DNA from: Microcella sp.
Lineage (GTDB): Bacteria > Actinomycetota > Actinomycetes > Actinomycetales > Microbacteriaceae
Direction of reading: 5' to 3'
DNA: 64,000 nt
NCBI RefSeq assembly: GCF_025808395.1
Contig: NZ_CP075524.1
Location: 1,364,001-1,428,000, forward strand
Below are positions 1 to 9,554 of this stretch, one piece after another (the stretch's first letter is position 1; each line of letters begins with the position of its first letter). The notes below the pieces were generated by a model. That model worked only from the letters and a program-made list of their open reading frames with translations. It made no database searches and was not told where the DNA came from. The position numbers were made by a program, and so were the translations under genes.

Positions 1-1823
1 GCCACCTCGATGTCGAGCATGAGGTCGTGCTCGACGGCCACGACGAGGTCGGGCAGGTCGAGCGCGGTGCGCGTGCGCAGCGTGGCGAACAATCGGCCGG
101 CATCGCGCAGCCGCTCGAGACCCGCCGGGCTGAGCGCGGCCAGCTGCGAGTGGCCGTCTGATGCCGTCGCGACGAAGTCGAGGGCGTCGACGAGCGAGAC
201 CCCGTCGGTGCGGGCGACGGAGGCGCGCAGCTTGGCCTTCACCTCGTCGCTGAACGCGCGCTGCGACAGGTCACGGTCGCGCAACCACGAGGCGATGCGG
301 CTGAGGGCGTGCAGGTCGGCGACGCCGATGCTCCACCGCGGGCCGGCGAGCAGGCGCACCAGCTCGGTGCCGGCCGCGGGGTCGCCGATCACCGAGAGCG
401 CGCTGACGAGGTCGGCGATCTCGGGCTGCTCGAGCAGACCGCCGATGCCGAGCACGTGCACGGGAACCCGCGCCTCTCGCAGCGCGGCGAGAAACACCGG
501 TTGCGTCGTGCGATTGCGCATGAGCAGCGCCGCGCTCGCCCGCAGGGGGCGGCCCTCGGCATCGACAGCGCCGGGCTCGCTGCCCGGCGGCGGCTCGGCC
601 ACCCGCTCGGCGAGCCACGCTGCGACGGCCGTCGCCTCGTCGTGCAGGGTTTCTGCGAACACCAGGTCGAGGGGCTCGCTGCTCGCGACCGGTGAGGGCC
701 GCAGCGTCGCCACGGCGACTCCCCCGCGGGCGGTGAGGGGCTCGACCAAGAGATTCGCGGCCTCGAGAATGCTCGTGCCGTTGCGCCACGACGTGCTCAG
801 CGAGTAGCGGCCGACCGCACCACCCGAACTGCGGGCGAACCGTGCGGCGAAGTCGTCGAGGTTCGAGGCGCTCGCGCCGCGCCAGCCGTAGATCGACTGG
901 TGCGGGTCGCCGACCGCCATCACGGGGGTCGAGCCGAAGAGCTCGGCGAGCAGCCAGGTCTGCGCCACATTGGTGTCTTGGTATTCGTCGAGCAGCACGA
1001 CGCGATACCGCTCGCGCAGCTGTTCAGCGACACTCGAGTGCCGACGCACGATCGAGAGCGCGAGGCTCACCTGGTCGGCGAACTCGACGAAGCCGTCGCG
1101 GTGCTTCACGTGCTGCAGCCGCTCGACGAGGTCGACGATCGGAAGGGTCGCCCCCAGCTTCATGAGGGCCTCGAACTTCTCACGCCGCTCGTAGCGATCG
1201 CCATAGGGCAGGTCGGCGAGCTCGAGAAACTCGGTGATGACGCGGCGCACGTCGGCGATGTCGGCGTCGTGCTCGGCGACCGAGTGCGCGAGCTGCAGCA
1301 CTGTGGCCGTGAGCCTGTCGACGCTGAGGTCGAGGTCGGCGAGCCGGGCATCCGTCGTCGAGGTGACGATCTCGCGCGCCAGTTGCCACGCGCTCGCGTC
1401 GCGCAGCACGACCGAGTCTGGGTCGCGGCCGATGAGCACCGCGTGGTCGCGGTAGAGGCTCGAGGCGAACGAGTTGTAGGTGGCGACGGTGGGTTGGGTG
1501 AACGCGTCGACGACGGTGCCCGACTGCTCGAGCAGCCCTGAAGCGCTCAGCTGCACGAGCCGTTGCCGAATGCGCGCGGCGAGTTCGCCGGCCGCCTTGC
1601 GGGTGAACGTGAGGCCCAGCACGTGCTCGGGCGAGACGAGCCCGTTGGCGACGAGCCAGAGCACTCGCGCCGACATCGTCTCGGTCTTGCCCGAGCCCGC
1701 CCCCGCGACGACGAGGGCGGGGCCGAGCGGCGCCTCGATGATCGCCCGCTGCTCGTCGGTCGGCTCGTGCTGGCCGAGCTCGCGAGCGATGTCGACGGCG
1801 CTGAATCGCATGCGCTCACTCAT
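1..1823 (-). CDS. adnB: AdnB-like helicase-nuclease subunit (partial, 3' end beyond window)
   Basis: UvrD/PcrA-type superfamily 1 helicase. With AdnA it forms the AdnAB motor-nuclease that resects double-strand breaks in actinobacteria. About 607 N-terminal residues are present; the protein continues past base 1. Visible: Q-motif PTDEQRAII (about 21-29), Walker A GAGSGKT (about 41-47), motif Ia GLTFTRKAAGEL, and motif II LLDEYQDTN followed by GDPHQSIYGWRGA. The C-terminal nuclease domain lies outside the window. The ATG (1821-1823) overlaps the adnA stop by 8 bases (ATGAGTGA), so translation is coupled. The intact motor motifs agree with AdnB being the main motor in the mycobacterial pair (Rv3201c). 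A generic UvrD-like helicase is the alternative, but the paired AdnA makes that unlikely. Confidence 0.9.
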   Translation of the reverse strand, partial: MSERMRFSAVDIARELGQHEPTDEQRAIIEAPLGPALVVAGAGSGKTETMSARVLWLVANGLVSPEHVLGLTFTRKAAGELAARIRQRLVQLSASGLLEQSGTVVDAFTQPTVATYNSFASSLYRDHAVLIGRDPDSVVLRDASAWQLAREIVTSTTDARLADLDLSVDRLTATVLQLAHSVAEHDADIADVRRVITEFLELADLPYGDRYERREKFEALMKLGATLPIVDLVERLQHVKHRDGFVEFADQVSLALSIVRRHSSVAEQLRERYRVVLLDEYQDTNVAQTWLLAELFGSTPVMAVGDPHQSIYGWRGASASNLDDFAARFARSSGGAVGRYSLSTSWRNGTSILEAANLLVEPLTARGGVAVATLRPSPVASSEPLDLVFAETLHDEATAVAAWLAERVAEPPPGSEPGAVDAEGRPLRASAALLMRNRTTQPVFLAALREARVPVHVLGIGGLLEQPEIADLVSALSVIGDPAAGTELVRLLAGPRWSIGVADLHALSRIASWLRDRDLSQRAFSDEVKAKLRASVARTDGVSLVDALDFVATASDGHSQLAALSPAGLERLRDAGRLFATLRTRTALDLPDLVVAVEHDLMLDIEV

Positions 1824-4800
1824 CGCCCGTCACCGGCCCCACCCGATGGATGCGATGCGCAAGACCCGAGAAGTCGAAGCGATCGATCGTGCGCACGCCC
1901 GTGAGCCGTGCCACAGCGATCGCCGACACGGCTTGGCGCAGGCGCTCGCGAAAGCCCTCGAGCTGCTCGTCATCGAGCGGCTCTTGCACTGCTTCGCGGT
2001 AGTCGGCGCCGCCTTTGCCCTCGCGCACGTAGAGCAGTCGGGCGCCCCCTGCGTGGTGCGGCAGGCCCTCGAGCACCGTGTCGAGAATCTCGTCGAATGC
2101 GCCGTCTGCGTAGGCCAGCTGATAGGCGCCGAGCTGTGCGTGCTCGTCGATCTCGCTCTGCTTCGTGAGCGGGGCGCCGGTCTTGAGGTCGATGATGCGC
2201 ACGCCCCCGTCTGCGTCGACTTCGAGGCGGTCGACGACACCGCTGACGCGCGCCCGATCGACCGTCACCTCGAATCGCTGCTCGGCGGCGACGAGCCCGC
2301 GCGCTTCGGCTTCGGCATCGCGCAAGTAGCCGGCGACCCCGAGCGCGTAGCGCCGCGCGAGGCGGCGCTGCTGCTCGGCAAGCCAGGGAGACTCGAAGAC
2401 GAGCTCGTTCCAGCGGCTCTCGATGGCCGCCCAGACGGCGTCGACCTCGGGCTCGACCGCGGTCTCCATCGCCCAGTGCACGATCGTGCCGATGCCCATC
2501 GCCGGGCTCGACTCACCGGGTGCGATGCGGTCGAGAAACCAGTCGAGCGGTGAGGCCTCGATCGCGTCGAGCTTCGACGGAGACAACGACACCAGCTCGT
2601 CACCCTCGAACAGCGCCTCACCGGTCGACGGCGGCAGCATGCCCCACCACGAGTCGGGGGTGGCCCCCGGCACCCGCTCGGCGGCGAGCCGCGCGAGTGC
2701 GAGCGCCGCCTCGGCCCGGTCTCGATCGCGAGCAACCCGGTCGTCGTCGACGAGTTCGCGTCGCAGGCGCCCGACGAGTCTGCGCAGCGAACGAGCGCGC
2801 ACCGGTCGTGCGCCCGAGGCGGCGATGGCGGTGTCGAGGGCGACGACGGCCTCGGGGCTCGACTCGGTGGCGTCGAGGCCGAGGCTCTCGGCGCGCTCAC
2901 GCCGAGCGTGCTCGCGCACGAGCGCGAAGAGCGCGCTCGGCTGATCGTCGTCGCCGGCTGTCGCGGTGACGACGAGCTGCCGACGCGCGCGGCTCGCGGC
3001 GAGCGCGAACATGCGCAGCTCGTCGTCGAGCACGATGCGCCGCTCGTCGATGTCGTCGACGGGCAGCCCCCGTGCGAGGCGACTGATGAGCGGGGCGCCG
3101 AGCAGCGTGCCGCGCACGCGGGTGTTGGGCCACACGCCTTCGGTGAGCCCGGCGATGACGACGACGTCGGCCTCGAGGCCCGTCACGGCCGAGGGCGTCG
3201 CGACGAGCACGGCATCGTCTGAGCGCAGTGGTGCGAGCAGGTCGTCGCCGACATCGCTGTCGAGCACGCGGGCGAGAAACGATTCGACCGTGGCGTCGGG
3301 CACGGTGTCGACGATCGTCGCCGCGGCGGTGAACAGGGCGACGACGGCGTCGAGCGCTCGGTTGGCCTCGGCCGCGGCAACACCGAAGCCCGACGCCTCG
3401 CGCTGCCAGGTCTCGGCGACGTGCGCGTCGCTCCACGCGAGCCAGAGCAGCTCGTCGACCGTCGCCGAGTCGGCATGCCGCTCGCCGATCGCGGCGAGCG
3501 TGCGGGCCAGCCGCGCAGCGCTGCGAGCGATGCGGTGGTCGAGGGTGGCGAGGCGGTCGGGCGCGCTGAGAGCATCCACGAGCAGTTCATCGGCGGTGCG
3601 ATCGCCGCCGCCGCCCAGTTCTTCGGCGCGCAGGGCGCGACGCAGTCTGCGCAAGCCCACCCGATCGAGCCCGCCGAGCGGGCCGAGCAGCAGTTCGCTC
3701 GCGGCCTCGGCATCGAGCGGGGCGCGGCCCACCCCGATCTCGACGTGGCGAATGAGGGCACGGGCTGCCGGATGCTCGCGCAGCGGTCGCCCGGCAGCCG
3801 TGCTCTGCACGGGCACCTCAGCCTGGCCGAGCGCCCGCACGAGCGCGGGAACCATCGCCCCGCTGCGCACGATCACGGCCATGCGGCCGTATGGCACGCC
3901 GTCGAGCAGGTGCCGCTCGCGCAGCAGGTCGGCGACGAGGGCGCGCTCGCGCGTGGGGTTCGACGCTTCGAGGGCGACGAGCGGGCCGCCCCACTCGGCG
4001 GCGATCGACCGCGCATCGTCGTCGCCCTCGAGTCGGGCCGTGGCGCGGCGCTGCGTGCCCGCCGCGGCCGTGCCGATGCGCGCGGTCACGTCGGCGACGA
4101 GCCCGCGCACGGCCGCACCGTGGCGATGCACGCTCGGCAGCACGATGGGCGTCGAGTCGCGCCACCCGAGCGCAGCAGGCAGGTGCGCGAGCGCATCGGG
4201 CTCGGCCCCGCGAAAGGTGTTCGCGGCGAGGTCGGGGTCACCGAGGGCGATGACGGTCGCACCGCGCTCGGCGAGTGCCGCGAGCAGGTCGAATCCGCTC
4301 GGCGTCGCGTCGTGGGCGTCGTCGAGCACGACCAGCCGCGGGGTCGGGGGCATGCCGGGCACGGGGTCGCGCACGAGCCCCACTGCGGCCCGCACGAGCT
4401 CGGCCGGGTCGAGCTGCCCGGGCCTCGACGCGCCCAGAATGTCGCGGTATTCGTCGACGAAGTCGGCGATCGCGAGCCACTCGGGTGTCGAGCGCTCGCG
4501 GGCAGCCGAGCGCAGCCGATCGGTGCTCCAGTCGTGCTCGCTCAGCCGCGCGATGGCGTCGCGCAGCTCGGTGCGAAACGCGGCGAGCCGCCGCACCTCC
4601 GGCCCGAGATGCTCAGGCCAGGCCGGACCGCTCGCGGCGGCAGAGCCCAGCACCGTCTCGAGCACGTCGCGGTCGAGCAGCTCGGCGAGGTCGGCGTCGT
4701 GGTCGGCACCGCTCAAGAGTCTCGGCTCGGCGAGACCGCCCAGCCGGTGCGCGGCGGTCACCACCGAGAAGGCGTATGCGGCGACCGATCGCGCGAGCGG

Positions 4801-5097
4801 CCCCGGCAGTGCCCCGAGCGTCGGTGAGTCGACGGCGAGGCGCACCGCCAACCGGTCGCGCACGAGCGTTGCGGTGCGGCGCGACGGAGTCAGCACGAGC
4901 ACGCTCGCCGGGTCGAGGCCGTCATCGAGCACGGCGGCCGCGACGAGCTCGACCACCGCCGACGACTTGCCCGACCCTGGTGCACCGAGCACGATCGCGC
5001 CGCGCGTGAGGCGAGCATCCACCACCCGCTGCTGACCCTCATCGAGCGTCACGGGCGCCACCTCGACACGCGTCGATGCGGCGGCGAAGGTGGTCAC
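1816..5097 (-). CDS. adnA: AdnA-like helicase-nuclease subunit
   Basis: First gene of the adnAB pair (mycobacterial Rv3202c type), 1093 aa. The N-terminal SF1 motor domain has Walker A GAPGSGKS (38-45) and a diverged Walker B LVVLDDAHDA near residue 260. The C-terminal RecB-like PD-(D/E)XK nuclease has VVDRLE, RIIDLKTG and QLGAYQLAYAD within the last 120 residues. Family knowledge: AdnA supplies one nuclease and a weaker ATPase, and the complex acts in recombinational repair. The GTG start (5095-5097) is supported by a -10-like TAGCGT six bases upstream (5104-5109), so the mRNA is probably leaderless. No LexA box is visible upstream. Its stop overlaps the adnB start. Confidence 0.9.
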   Translation of the reverse strand: MTTFAAASTRVEVAPVTLDEGQQRVVDARLTRGAIVLGAPGSGKSSAVVELVAAAVLDDGLDPASVLVLTPSRRTATLVRDRLAVRLAVDSPTLGALPGPLARSVAAYAFSVVTAAHRLGGLAEPRLLSGADHDADLAELLDRDVLETVLGSAAASGPAWPEHLGPEVRRLAAFRTELRDAIARLSEHDWSTDRLRSAARERSTPEWLAIADFVDEYRDILGASRPGQLDPAELVRAAVGLVRDPVPGMPPTPRLVVLDDAHDATPSGFDLLAALAERGATVIALGDPDLAANTFRGAEPDALAHLPAALGWRDSTPIVLPSVHRHGAAVRGLVADVTARIGTAAAGTQRRATARLEGDDDARSIAAEWGGPLVALEASNPTRERALVADLLRERHLLDGVPYGRMAVIVRSGAMVPALVRALGQAEVPVQSTAAGRPLREHPAARALIRHVEIGVGRAPLDAEAASELLLGPLGGLDRVGLRRLRRALRAEELGGGGDRTADELLVDALSAPDRLATLDHRIARSAARLARTLAAIGERHADSATVDELLWLAWSDAHVAETWQREASGFGVAAAEANRALDAVVALFTAAATIVDTVPDATVESFLARVLDSDVGDDLLAPLRSDDAVLVATPSAVTGLEADVVVIAGLTEGVWPNTRVRGTLLGAPLISRLARGLPVDDIDERRIVLDDELRMFALAASRARRQLVVTATAGDDDQPSALFALVREHARRERAESLGLDATESSPEAVVALDTAIAASGARPVRARSLRRLVGRLRRELVDDDRVARDRDRAEAALALARLAAERVPGATPDSWWGMLPPSTGEALFEGDELVSLSPSKLDAIEASPLDWFLDRIAPGESSPAMGIGTIVHWAMETAVEPEVDAVWAAIESRWNELVFESPWLAEQQRRLARRYALGVAGYLRDAEAEARGLVAAEQRFEVTVDRARVSGVVDRLEVDADGGVRIIDLKTGAPLTKQSEIDEHAQLGAYQLAYADGAFDEILDTVLEGLPHHAGGARLLYVREGKGGADYREAVQEPLDDEQLEGFRERLRQAVSAIAVARLTGVRTIDRFDFSGLAHRIHRVGPVTGDE

Positions 5098-5103
5098 GGT
5101 GCC

Positions 5104-5225
5104 ACGCTACCGGCGAGCGCCGACGCGGCGCCCGCGCGTCGACCATGCACCGGTCTGGCAACCGTGCTCAGACCGGTGCGCCCTCAGTGAACAGGGCCGA
5201 CGCCCGCCCGCGTGCCGGGTACGCT
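5104..5225. promoter_or_regulatory. divergent leaderless promoters of adnA and the DUF3107 gene
   Basis: Minus-strand -10 TAGCGT (5104-5109) lies 6 nt before the adnA GTG. Plus-strand -10 TACGCT (5220-5225) lies 7 nt before the GTG at 5233. Neither gene has a Shine-Dalgarno sequence. No clear -35 was identified. Confidence 0.55.
5147..5179. repeat. perfect 11-bp inverted repeat between divergent genes
   Basis: GCACCGGTCTG (5147-5157) is mirrored exactly by CAGACCGGTGC (5169-5179) around an 11-base spacer. It lies between the adnA and DUF3107 promoters. It could be an operator for an unknown dimeric regulator, or a hairpin. It has no T-tract. Confidence 0.6.
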
Positions 5226-5232
5226 GGCGACC

Positions 5233-5457
5233 GTGGACATTCGCATAGGAATCGTGAACAGCCCCCGAGAACTCGCCTTCGAGTCGTCAGAGTCGGCCTC
5301 GGAGATCGCCGCAGCGATCACCGCCGCCATCGAGAAGGGCGCGCCCCTCGTGAGCCTGACCGACAGCAAGGGCAAGCAATACCTGGTTCCGACAGCGGTC
5401 ATCGGCTACGTCGAGATCGGCAGCGACTCGGCCCGCCGCGTCGGCTTCGTCGGCTAG
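5233..5457 (+). CDS. DUF3107 family protein
   Basis: 74-aa protein starting VDIRIGIVNSPREL and ending RRVGFVG. It matches the small actinobacterial DUF3107 family (mycobacterial TB9.4 type), which has no established biochemical role. The GTG at 5233 is chosen over an upstream ATG (5212) because -10 TACGCT sits 7 nt before it and the family begins at this point. It keeps the conserved order adnAB, DUF3107, ferritin-like protein, rhlE. It is probably cytosolic: no signal peptide or membrane segment is visible. Confidence 0.85.
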   Translation: MDIRIGIVNSPRELAFESSESASEIAAAITAAIEKGAPLVSLTDSKGKQYLVPTAVIGYVEIGSDSARRVGFVG

Positions 5458-5470
5458 TAGTCTCGCTGGC

Positions 5471-5791
5471 ATGGAACTGCTCTTCGTCAGCGTCATCGGC
5501 TCGGCCTTCGCGCTCGGCGTGCGCTACCTGGTGCCCGGCCGCCAGACGCACGGGCTGCTCGTCGTGCCGCTCGTCGGGGCGGCCGCGACGGCAGCCGTCT
5601 GGGCGATCTGCGTGTGGCTCGGCCTCACGTTCGACGGAGGGTGGATCTGGGTGATCTCGCTCGTGCTCGGCCCCCTCGTGGCGCTCGCCTTCGCGCTCGT
5701 GCTGCCGAAGCGCCGAGACGCGGCAGACGCCGAGCTGCTCGAGCGCCTCATGAAGCCGAGCACCGCTGCGAAGGCGCCCGCGAAGGCGTGA
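5471..5791 (+). CDS. small integral membrane protein, unknown
   Basis: 106-aa protein with three or four hydrophobic segments (about 1-18, 25-50 and 54-78) and a basic, alanine-rich tail (LPKRRDAADAELLERL). No recognised domain; probably an inner-membrane protein of the small actinobacterial hypothetical kind. Its -10-like TAGTCT (5458-5463) begins right after the DUF3107 stop and lies 7 nt before this ATG, suggesting its own leaderless transcript. It converges on the ferritin-like gene. Confidence 0.75.
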   Translation: MELLFVSVIGSAFALGVRYLVPGRQTHGLLVVPLVGAAATAAVWAICVWLGLTFDGGWIWVISLVLGPLVALAFALVLPKRRDAADAELLERLMKPSTAAKAPAKA

Positions 5792-5792
5792 C

Positions 5793-6509
5793 CTAGGCCG
5801 TCAGGCCCAGGCGATCCATGCGCCGAGTGTGCTCGGCGATGAGCTCGGTGAACACCGGCTCGATCTGCGCTTCGTCGCGCGAGCTGTCGGCGTGCAGGGT
5901 GAGCGCCGAGCGAGCCTGCAGCATGGTGTCGCCGACGAGCCGCCTGCTCCAGAGGGCAAGTCGAGACGACAGGCGCGGGTTCGCCGCGATCGCGCGCTCG
6001 AGAATGCGGTGCAGCGGCGACTGCACGTCGCCCTCGGCGAGCGCCTCGGCGACGCGCTGACCGAGCTCGCCCGGCACACCGCCAGACAGCCGAATCCAGA
6101 AGTCGGTGAGAAAACCGATCGTGACGTGAGCACTCGCCACCTGCTCATACCACTCGCCGCCCTCGGTGCGCCGCTTGAACTCTTCGACCCCGGCCATGTG
6201 GGGCTGCATGACATCGGTCTTGTCGAGGTGCAGTCGCTCGAGCTCGACCGCGAGCACGCGATAGCGATCGAGCACGGTGCCGACGGCGCGCGCCAGAGCA
6301 TCTTTGTCGGCCACGCGCGTCGCGTTCGCCATCGCCGCCGTCAACTGCTCGATGAACGTCAAATGCAGTGCGGCGCAGTGGCCCAGAAACACGTCGGGGG
6401 CTGGCGCGAGCTCGCCCAGGTCGACGCGAAGTGCCGCCGCAGCCGTGTCGCGCGGCGTGAGAGTGGGAGCCTCGGCACGAGGGCGAGACCGCCGAAACCA
6501 CGAAGCCAC
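5793..6509 (-). CDS. ferritin-like fold protein (Rv3210c-type)
   Basis: 238-aa, mostly helical protein. It resembles the actinobacterial ferritin-like-fold family found beside rhlE (mycobacterial Rv3210c), which is related to the MiaE-like tRNA hydroxylase fold. Possible metal-ligand candidates lie in helices around GHCAALHLTFIEQL, ELERLHLDKTD and LIAEHTRRMD, but a full di-iron motif cannot be confirmed by eye. The GTG start (6507-6509) has TAGGCT at 6516-6521 six bases upstream (leaderless). It is transcribed divergently from rhlE. The enzymatic role is unknown. Confidence 0.75.
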   Translation of the reverse strand: MASWFRRSRPRAEAPTLTPRDTAAAALRVDLGELAPAPDVFLGHCAALHLTFIEQLTAAMANATRVADKDALARAVGTVLDRYRVLAVELERLHLDKTDVMQPHMAGVEEFKRRTEGGEWYEQVASAHVTIGFLTDFWIRLSGGVPGELGQRVAEALAEGDVQSPLHRILERAIAANPRLSSRLALWSRRLVGDTMLQARSALTLHADSSRDEAQIEPVFTELIAEHTRRMDRLGLTA

Positions 6510-6596
6510 GCGCTCAGCCTAGGCGATCAGCCGGTCTGACCGCGCGCGACGGCTAAACTGACTGCTTACCGACCTAACGACAGGCGACACACCACA

Positions 6597-7997
6597 GTGA
6601 CTTTCACCGATCTGGGCATCGAGCCCGACATTGTCGACGCGCTCGCGTCGAAGGGCATTCTCTCGCCCTTCCCCATTCAAGAGCAGACCATTCCTCTGGC
6701 ACTCAGCGGCCAAGACATCATCGGCCAGGCGAAGACCGGCACCGGCAAGACCTTCGGTTTCGGCCTGCCGCTCATTCAGCACCTGGGCCTGCACCCCGAG
6801 CCGGGGGTCAAGGCGCTCGTCGTCGTGCCCACGCGCGAACTCTGCGTGCAGGTGACGCAAGACCTCGAAATCGCCTCGGCGAACCGCGACGTCAAGATCG
6901 TCTCCATCTACGGCGGCAAGGCATACGAGGGCCAGATCGAGCAGCTCAAGGCGGGTGCGCAGATCGTCATCGGCACGCCCGGCCGCCTGCTCGACCTCGC
7001 CAGCCAGCGCCTGCTGAGCCTCGCCAACGTCGAGGTGATGGTGCTCGACGAGGCCGACAAGATGCTCGACCTCGGCTTCTTGAGCGACATCGAGAAGCTC
7101 TTCGCCCAGACCAAGCCGACGCGCCACACCATGCTGTTCTCGGCGACCATGCCGGGCCCGATCGTGGCCCTGGCCCGCCGCTTCATGACTCGGCCCATCC
7201 ACATTCGCGCCACCGACCCCGACGAGGGGCTCACGCAGGCGAACATCAAGCACGTCGTCTACCGGGCGCACGCGCTCGACAAAGACGAGGTCGTCGGCCG
7301 CATTCTGCAGGCCGAGGGCCGAGGCAAGACCATCATCTTCACCCGCACCAAGCGCGCCGCGGCGAAGCTCGTCGAAGAGCTCAACGATCGCGGATACAAC
7401 GCCGCAGCCGTGCACGGCGACCTCAACCAAGAGCAGCGCGAGCGCGCGATGGCCGCCTTCAAGGCGGGCAAGAAAGACATCTTGATCGCCACCGATGTCG
7501 CCGCTCGAGGCATCGACGTCAACGACGTCACGCACGTCATCAATCACACGGTTCCGGATGACCACGACACGTATCTGCACCGCGCAGGCCGCACCGGCCG
7601 CGCCGGCAAGACCGGCATCGCCGTCACCTTCGTCGACTGGGCAGACATGCACAAGTGGGCGCTCATCAACCGCGCGCTCGAGATGGGGCAGCCCGAACCG
7701 GTCGAGACCTACAGCTCGTCGCCGCACCTCTACACCGACCTCGACATTCCCGAGGGCTCGAAGGGCCGGCTGAAGGCCACGCCCATTCCCCGCGTCGAGA
7801 AAGAGGCCTCGCGGCCCCCGCGCTCGCGCGGCGGGTCGGGCGGCGGCCAGCGCAGCTCCGACCGGCCGGCGGCGGCAGCGCAGTCGTCGGGCGACGGCTC
7901 GGCTCGCGCCGAAGGCTCTGGCACGCCTCGACGTCGGCGCCGGCGTCGCACAGGAGGCGGAGCATCCACCGCAGACGGGTCGGCGGCAGCGAACTGA
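6597..7997 (+). CDS. rhlE: DEAD-box ATP-dependent RNA helicase
   Basis: 466-aa RhlE-type helicase that remodels RNA in ribosome assembly or RNA turnover. Visible motifs in order: Q-motif GILSPFPIQEQTIPLAL, motif I AKTGTGKT, Ia PTRELCVQV, II VLDEADKML, III SAT, IV IIFTRTK, V ATDVAARGIDV and VI HRAGRTGRAG. The last 80 residues form a low-complexity basic tail (RRRRRRT) likely to bind RNA. The start is GTG at 6597. A -10-like TAAACT at 6554-6559 would give a leader of about 35 nt, unlike most neighbours. Position matches mycobacterial Rv3211. Confidence 0.92.
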   Translation: MTFTDLGIEPDIVDALASKGILSPFPIQEQTIPLALSGQDIIGQAKTGTGKTFGFGLPLIQHLGLHPEPGVKALVVVPTRELCVQVTQDLEIASANRDVKIVSIYGGKAYEGQIEQLKAGAQIVIGTPGRLLDLASQRLLSLANVEVMVLDEADKMLDLGFLSDIEKLFAQTKPTRHTMLFSATMPGPIVALARRFMTRPIHIRATDPDEGLTQANIKHVVYRAHALDKDEVVGRILQAEGRGKTIIFTRTKRAAAKLVEELNDRGYNAAAVHGDLNQEQRERAMAAFKAGKKDILIATDVAARGIDVNDVTHVINHTVPDDHDTYLHRAGRTGRAGKTGIAVTFVDWADMHKWALINRALEMGQPEPVETYSSSPHLYTDLDIPEGSKGRLKATPIPRVEKEASRPPRSRGGSGGGQRSSDRPAAAAQSSGDGSARAEGSGTPRRRRRRRTGGGASTADGSAAAN

Positions 7998-8057
7998 CCG
8001 CTCGCGCGATTCTCGCTGTTCGGGAATCTCGGTGGTATCCGGTAGGTTCACTCCGTT

Positions 8058-9554
8058 ATGCCTGCACCCTCTGCCAGCACCGATGAGTCGCTGAACCCCT
8101 CCACCATTCCTGCGTCGACGAAGCTCGTCATCGGGCTGCTGCTCGGCTCGACGTTCGTCGTCATCCTGAACGAGACGCTCATGGGCGTCGCGATTCCGAC
8201 CCTCATCGACTCGCTCGGCATCACGGCCTCGCTCGCGCAGTGGCTGACGACGGCGTTCATGCTGACCCTCGCGGTCGTGATTCCGATCACGGGCTACCTG
8301 CTGCAGCGCTTTCAGACCCGGCCCATGTTTTTGCTCGCGATGAGCCTGTTCACGCTCGGCACGGTCATCGGCGCGATCGCCCCCGGATTCGAGGTGCTGC
8401 TGCTCGCGCGCGTCGTGCAGGCCGCCGGCACCGGCATCATCTTTCCGCTGCTGTTCACGACCGTCTTCGGCCTCGTGCCCGCCGATCGCCGAGGCCGCGT
8501 GGTGGGGCTCATCTCGACCGTCATCGCCGTCGCGCCCGCACTCGGACCGAGCGTGTCTGGCCTCATTCTGAGTTTCGCCGACTGGCGCTGGCTGTTCATC
8601 ACCATGATTCCGCTCTCGGTCGCCTCGCTCGTCATCGGGGCGATTCGCGTCGTCAACGTGGGCGAGCCTCGCCCCGGCCGACTGGATGTTCTCTCTGTGC
8701 TGCTCTCCATCCCCGGTTTCGGCGGCCTCGTGTTCGGGCTCGCGCAACTCGGCGAGGCGGGCCGCGAAGCTGAAGGCGATGTGGCGGAGGCGACCACGGC
8801 GGCCCTCACCGCGCTCGCCATCGGGCTCGTGGCGCTCGGGCTCTTCGTCTGGCGTCAGCTCGTGCTGCAGCGCACCGACGCAGCCCTGCTCGACCTGCGC
8901 ACCTTCGCCCAGCGGCAGTTCGCCATGTCGATCGCCATCGTCATGGTCGCGGCCATGGCGCTGTTCGGCGCCATCATTCTCATTCCGCTGTTCGTGCAAG
9001 ACGTCATGGGTGCCACGGCGCTCATCTCGGGGCTCATCATCTTGCCCGGCGCGCTGCTGCAGGGGCTGCTCGCCCCGTGGATCGGCCGTCGCTACGACGC
9101 CGTCGGCCCGCGCTCGCTCGTGCTGCCCGGCGCGGTGCTGCTCACCGTGTCGATGTGGGGCATGGCGATGCTGACCGCCACGACCCCGCTGTGGCTCATC
9201 GCCGCCGCCAACATCGGGCTGAGCCTGGGCCTCGCGCTGCTCTTCACCCCGCTGCTCACGAACGGGCTCTCGGCGCTGCCCCCGCAGCTCAACTCGCACG
9301 GCAGCGCCATCGTCGGCACCGTGCAGCAGGTGGCCGGTGCTGCGGGCATCGCCCTCTTCATCTCGGTCGCCGCGGCGTTCGGCGGCGCCGACCCCACCGA
9401 GGCCTCCGTCACCGAAGAGGGGGTGCGCGCCGCCTTCACCGTCGGCGCCATCATCGCCACCTTCACGATTCCGGCCGTGCTGTTCGTGCGTCGCACGCCG
9501 ACGACGACCCCCGAGCCGCACGGGGACGACTCACCCGCGGCGGCGGCGCACTAG
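8058..9554 (+). CDS. MFS multidrug exporter, DHA2 (EmrB/QacA) family
   Basis: 498-aa transporter with about 14 hydrophobic segments, as expected for 14-TM drug:H+ antiporters. DHA2 markers: the N-terminal TM1 stretch NETLMGVAIPTL (in place of the usual D1 motif) and the TM5 motif GPSVSGLILSFADWRWLF. The tail is cytosolic (RRTPTTTPEPHGDD). Substrate unknown. -10-like TAGGTT (8043-8048) lies 9 nt before the ATG (leaderless). Its stop shares a CTAG with the convergent hepT stop (9551-9554). There is no adjacent drug-responsive regulator. Confidence 0.88.
   Translation: MPAPSASTDESLNPSTIPASTKLVIGLLLGSTFVVILNETLMGVAIPTLIDSLGITASLAQWLTTAFMLTLAVVIPITGYLLQRFQTRPMFLLAMSLFTLGTVIGAIAPGFEVLLLARVVQAAGTGIIFPLLFTTVFGLVPADRRGRVVGLISTVIAVAPALGPSVSGLILSFADWRWLFITMIPLSVASLVIGAIRVVNVGEPRPGRLDVLSVLLSIPGFGGLVFGLAQLGEAGREAEGDVAEATTAALTALAIGLVALGLFVWRQLVLQRTDAALLDLRTFAQRQFAMSIAIVMVAAMALFGAIILIPLFVQDVMGATALISGLIILPGALLQGLLAPWIGRRYDAVGPRSLVLPGAVLLTVSMWGMAMLTATTPLWLIAAANIGLSLGLALLFTPLLTNGLSALPPQLNSHGSAIVGTVQQVAGAAGIALFISVAAAFGGADPTEASVTEEGVRAAFTVGAIIATFTIPAVLFVRRTPTTTPEPHGDDSPAAAAH

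Noticed and set aside
2966..5035. 689-residue plus-strand open frame opposite adnA
   Set aside because: Serine/arginine/alanine-rich antisense frame; adnA on the minus strand has intact helicase and nuclease motifs.
6519..9521. 1000-residue minus-strand open frame opposite rhlE and the MFS gene
   Set aside because: Composition is dominated by R, G, D, E and H with no domain. It mirrors two clear genes on the other strand; a high-GC antisense artefact.
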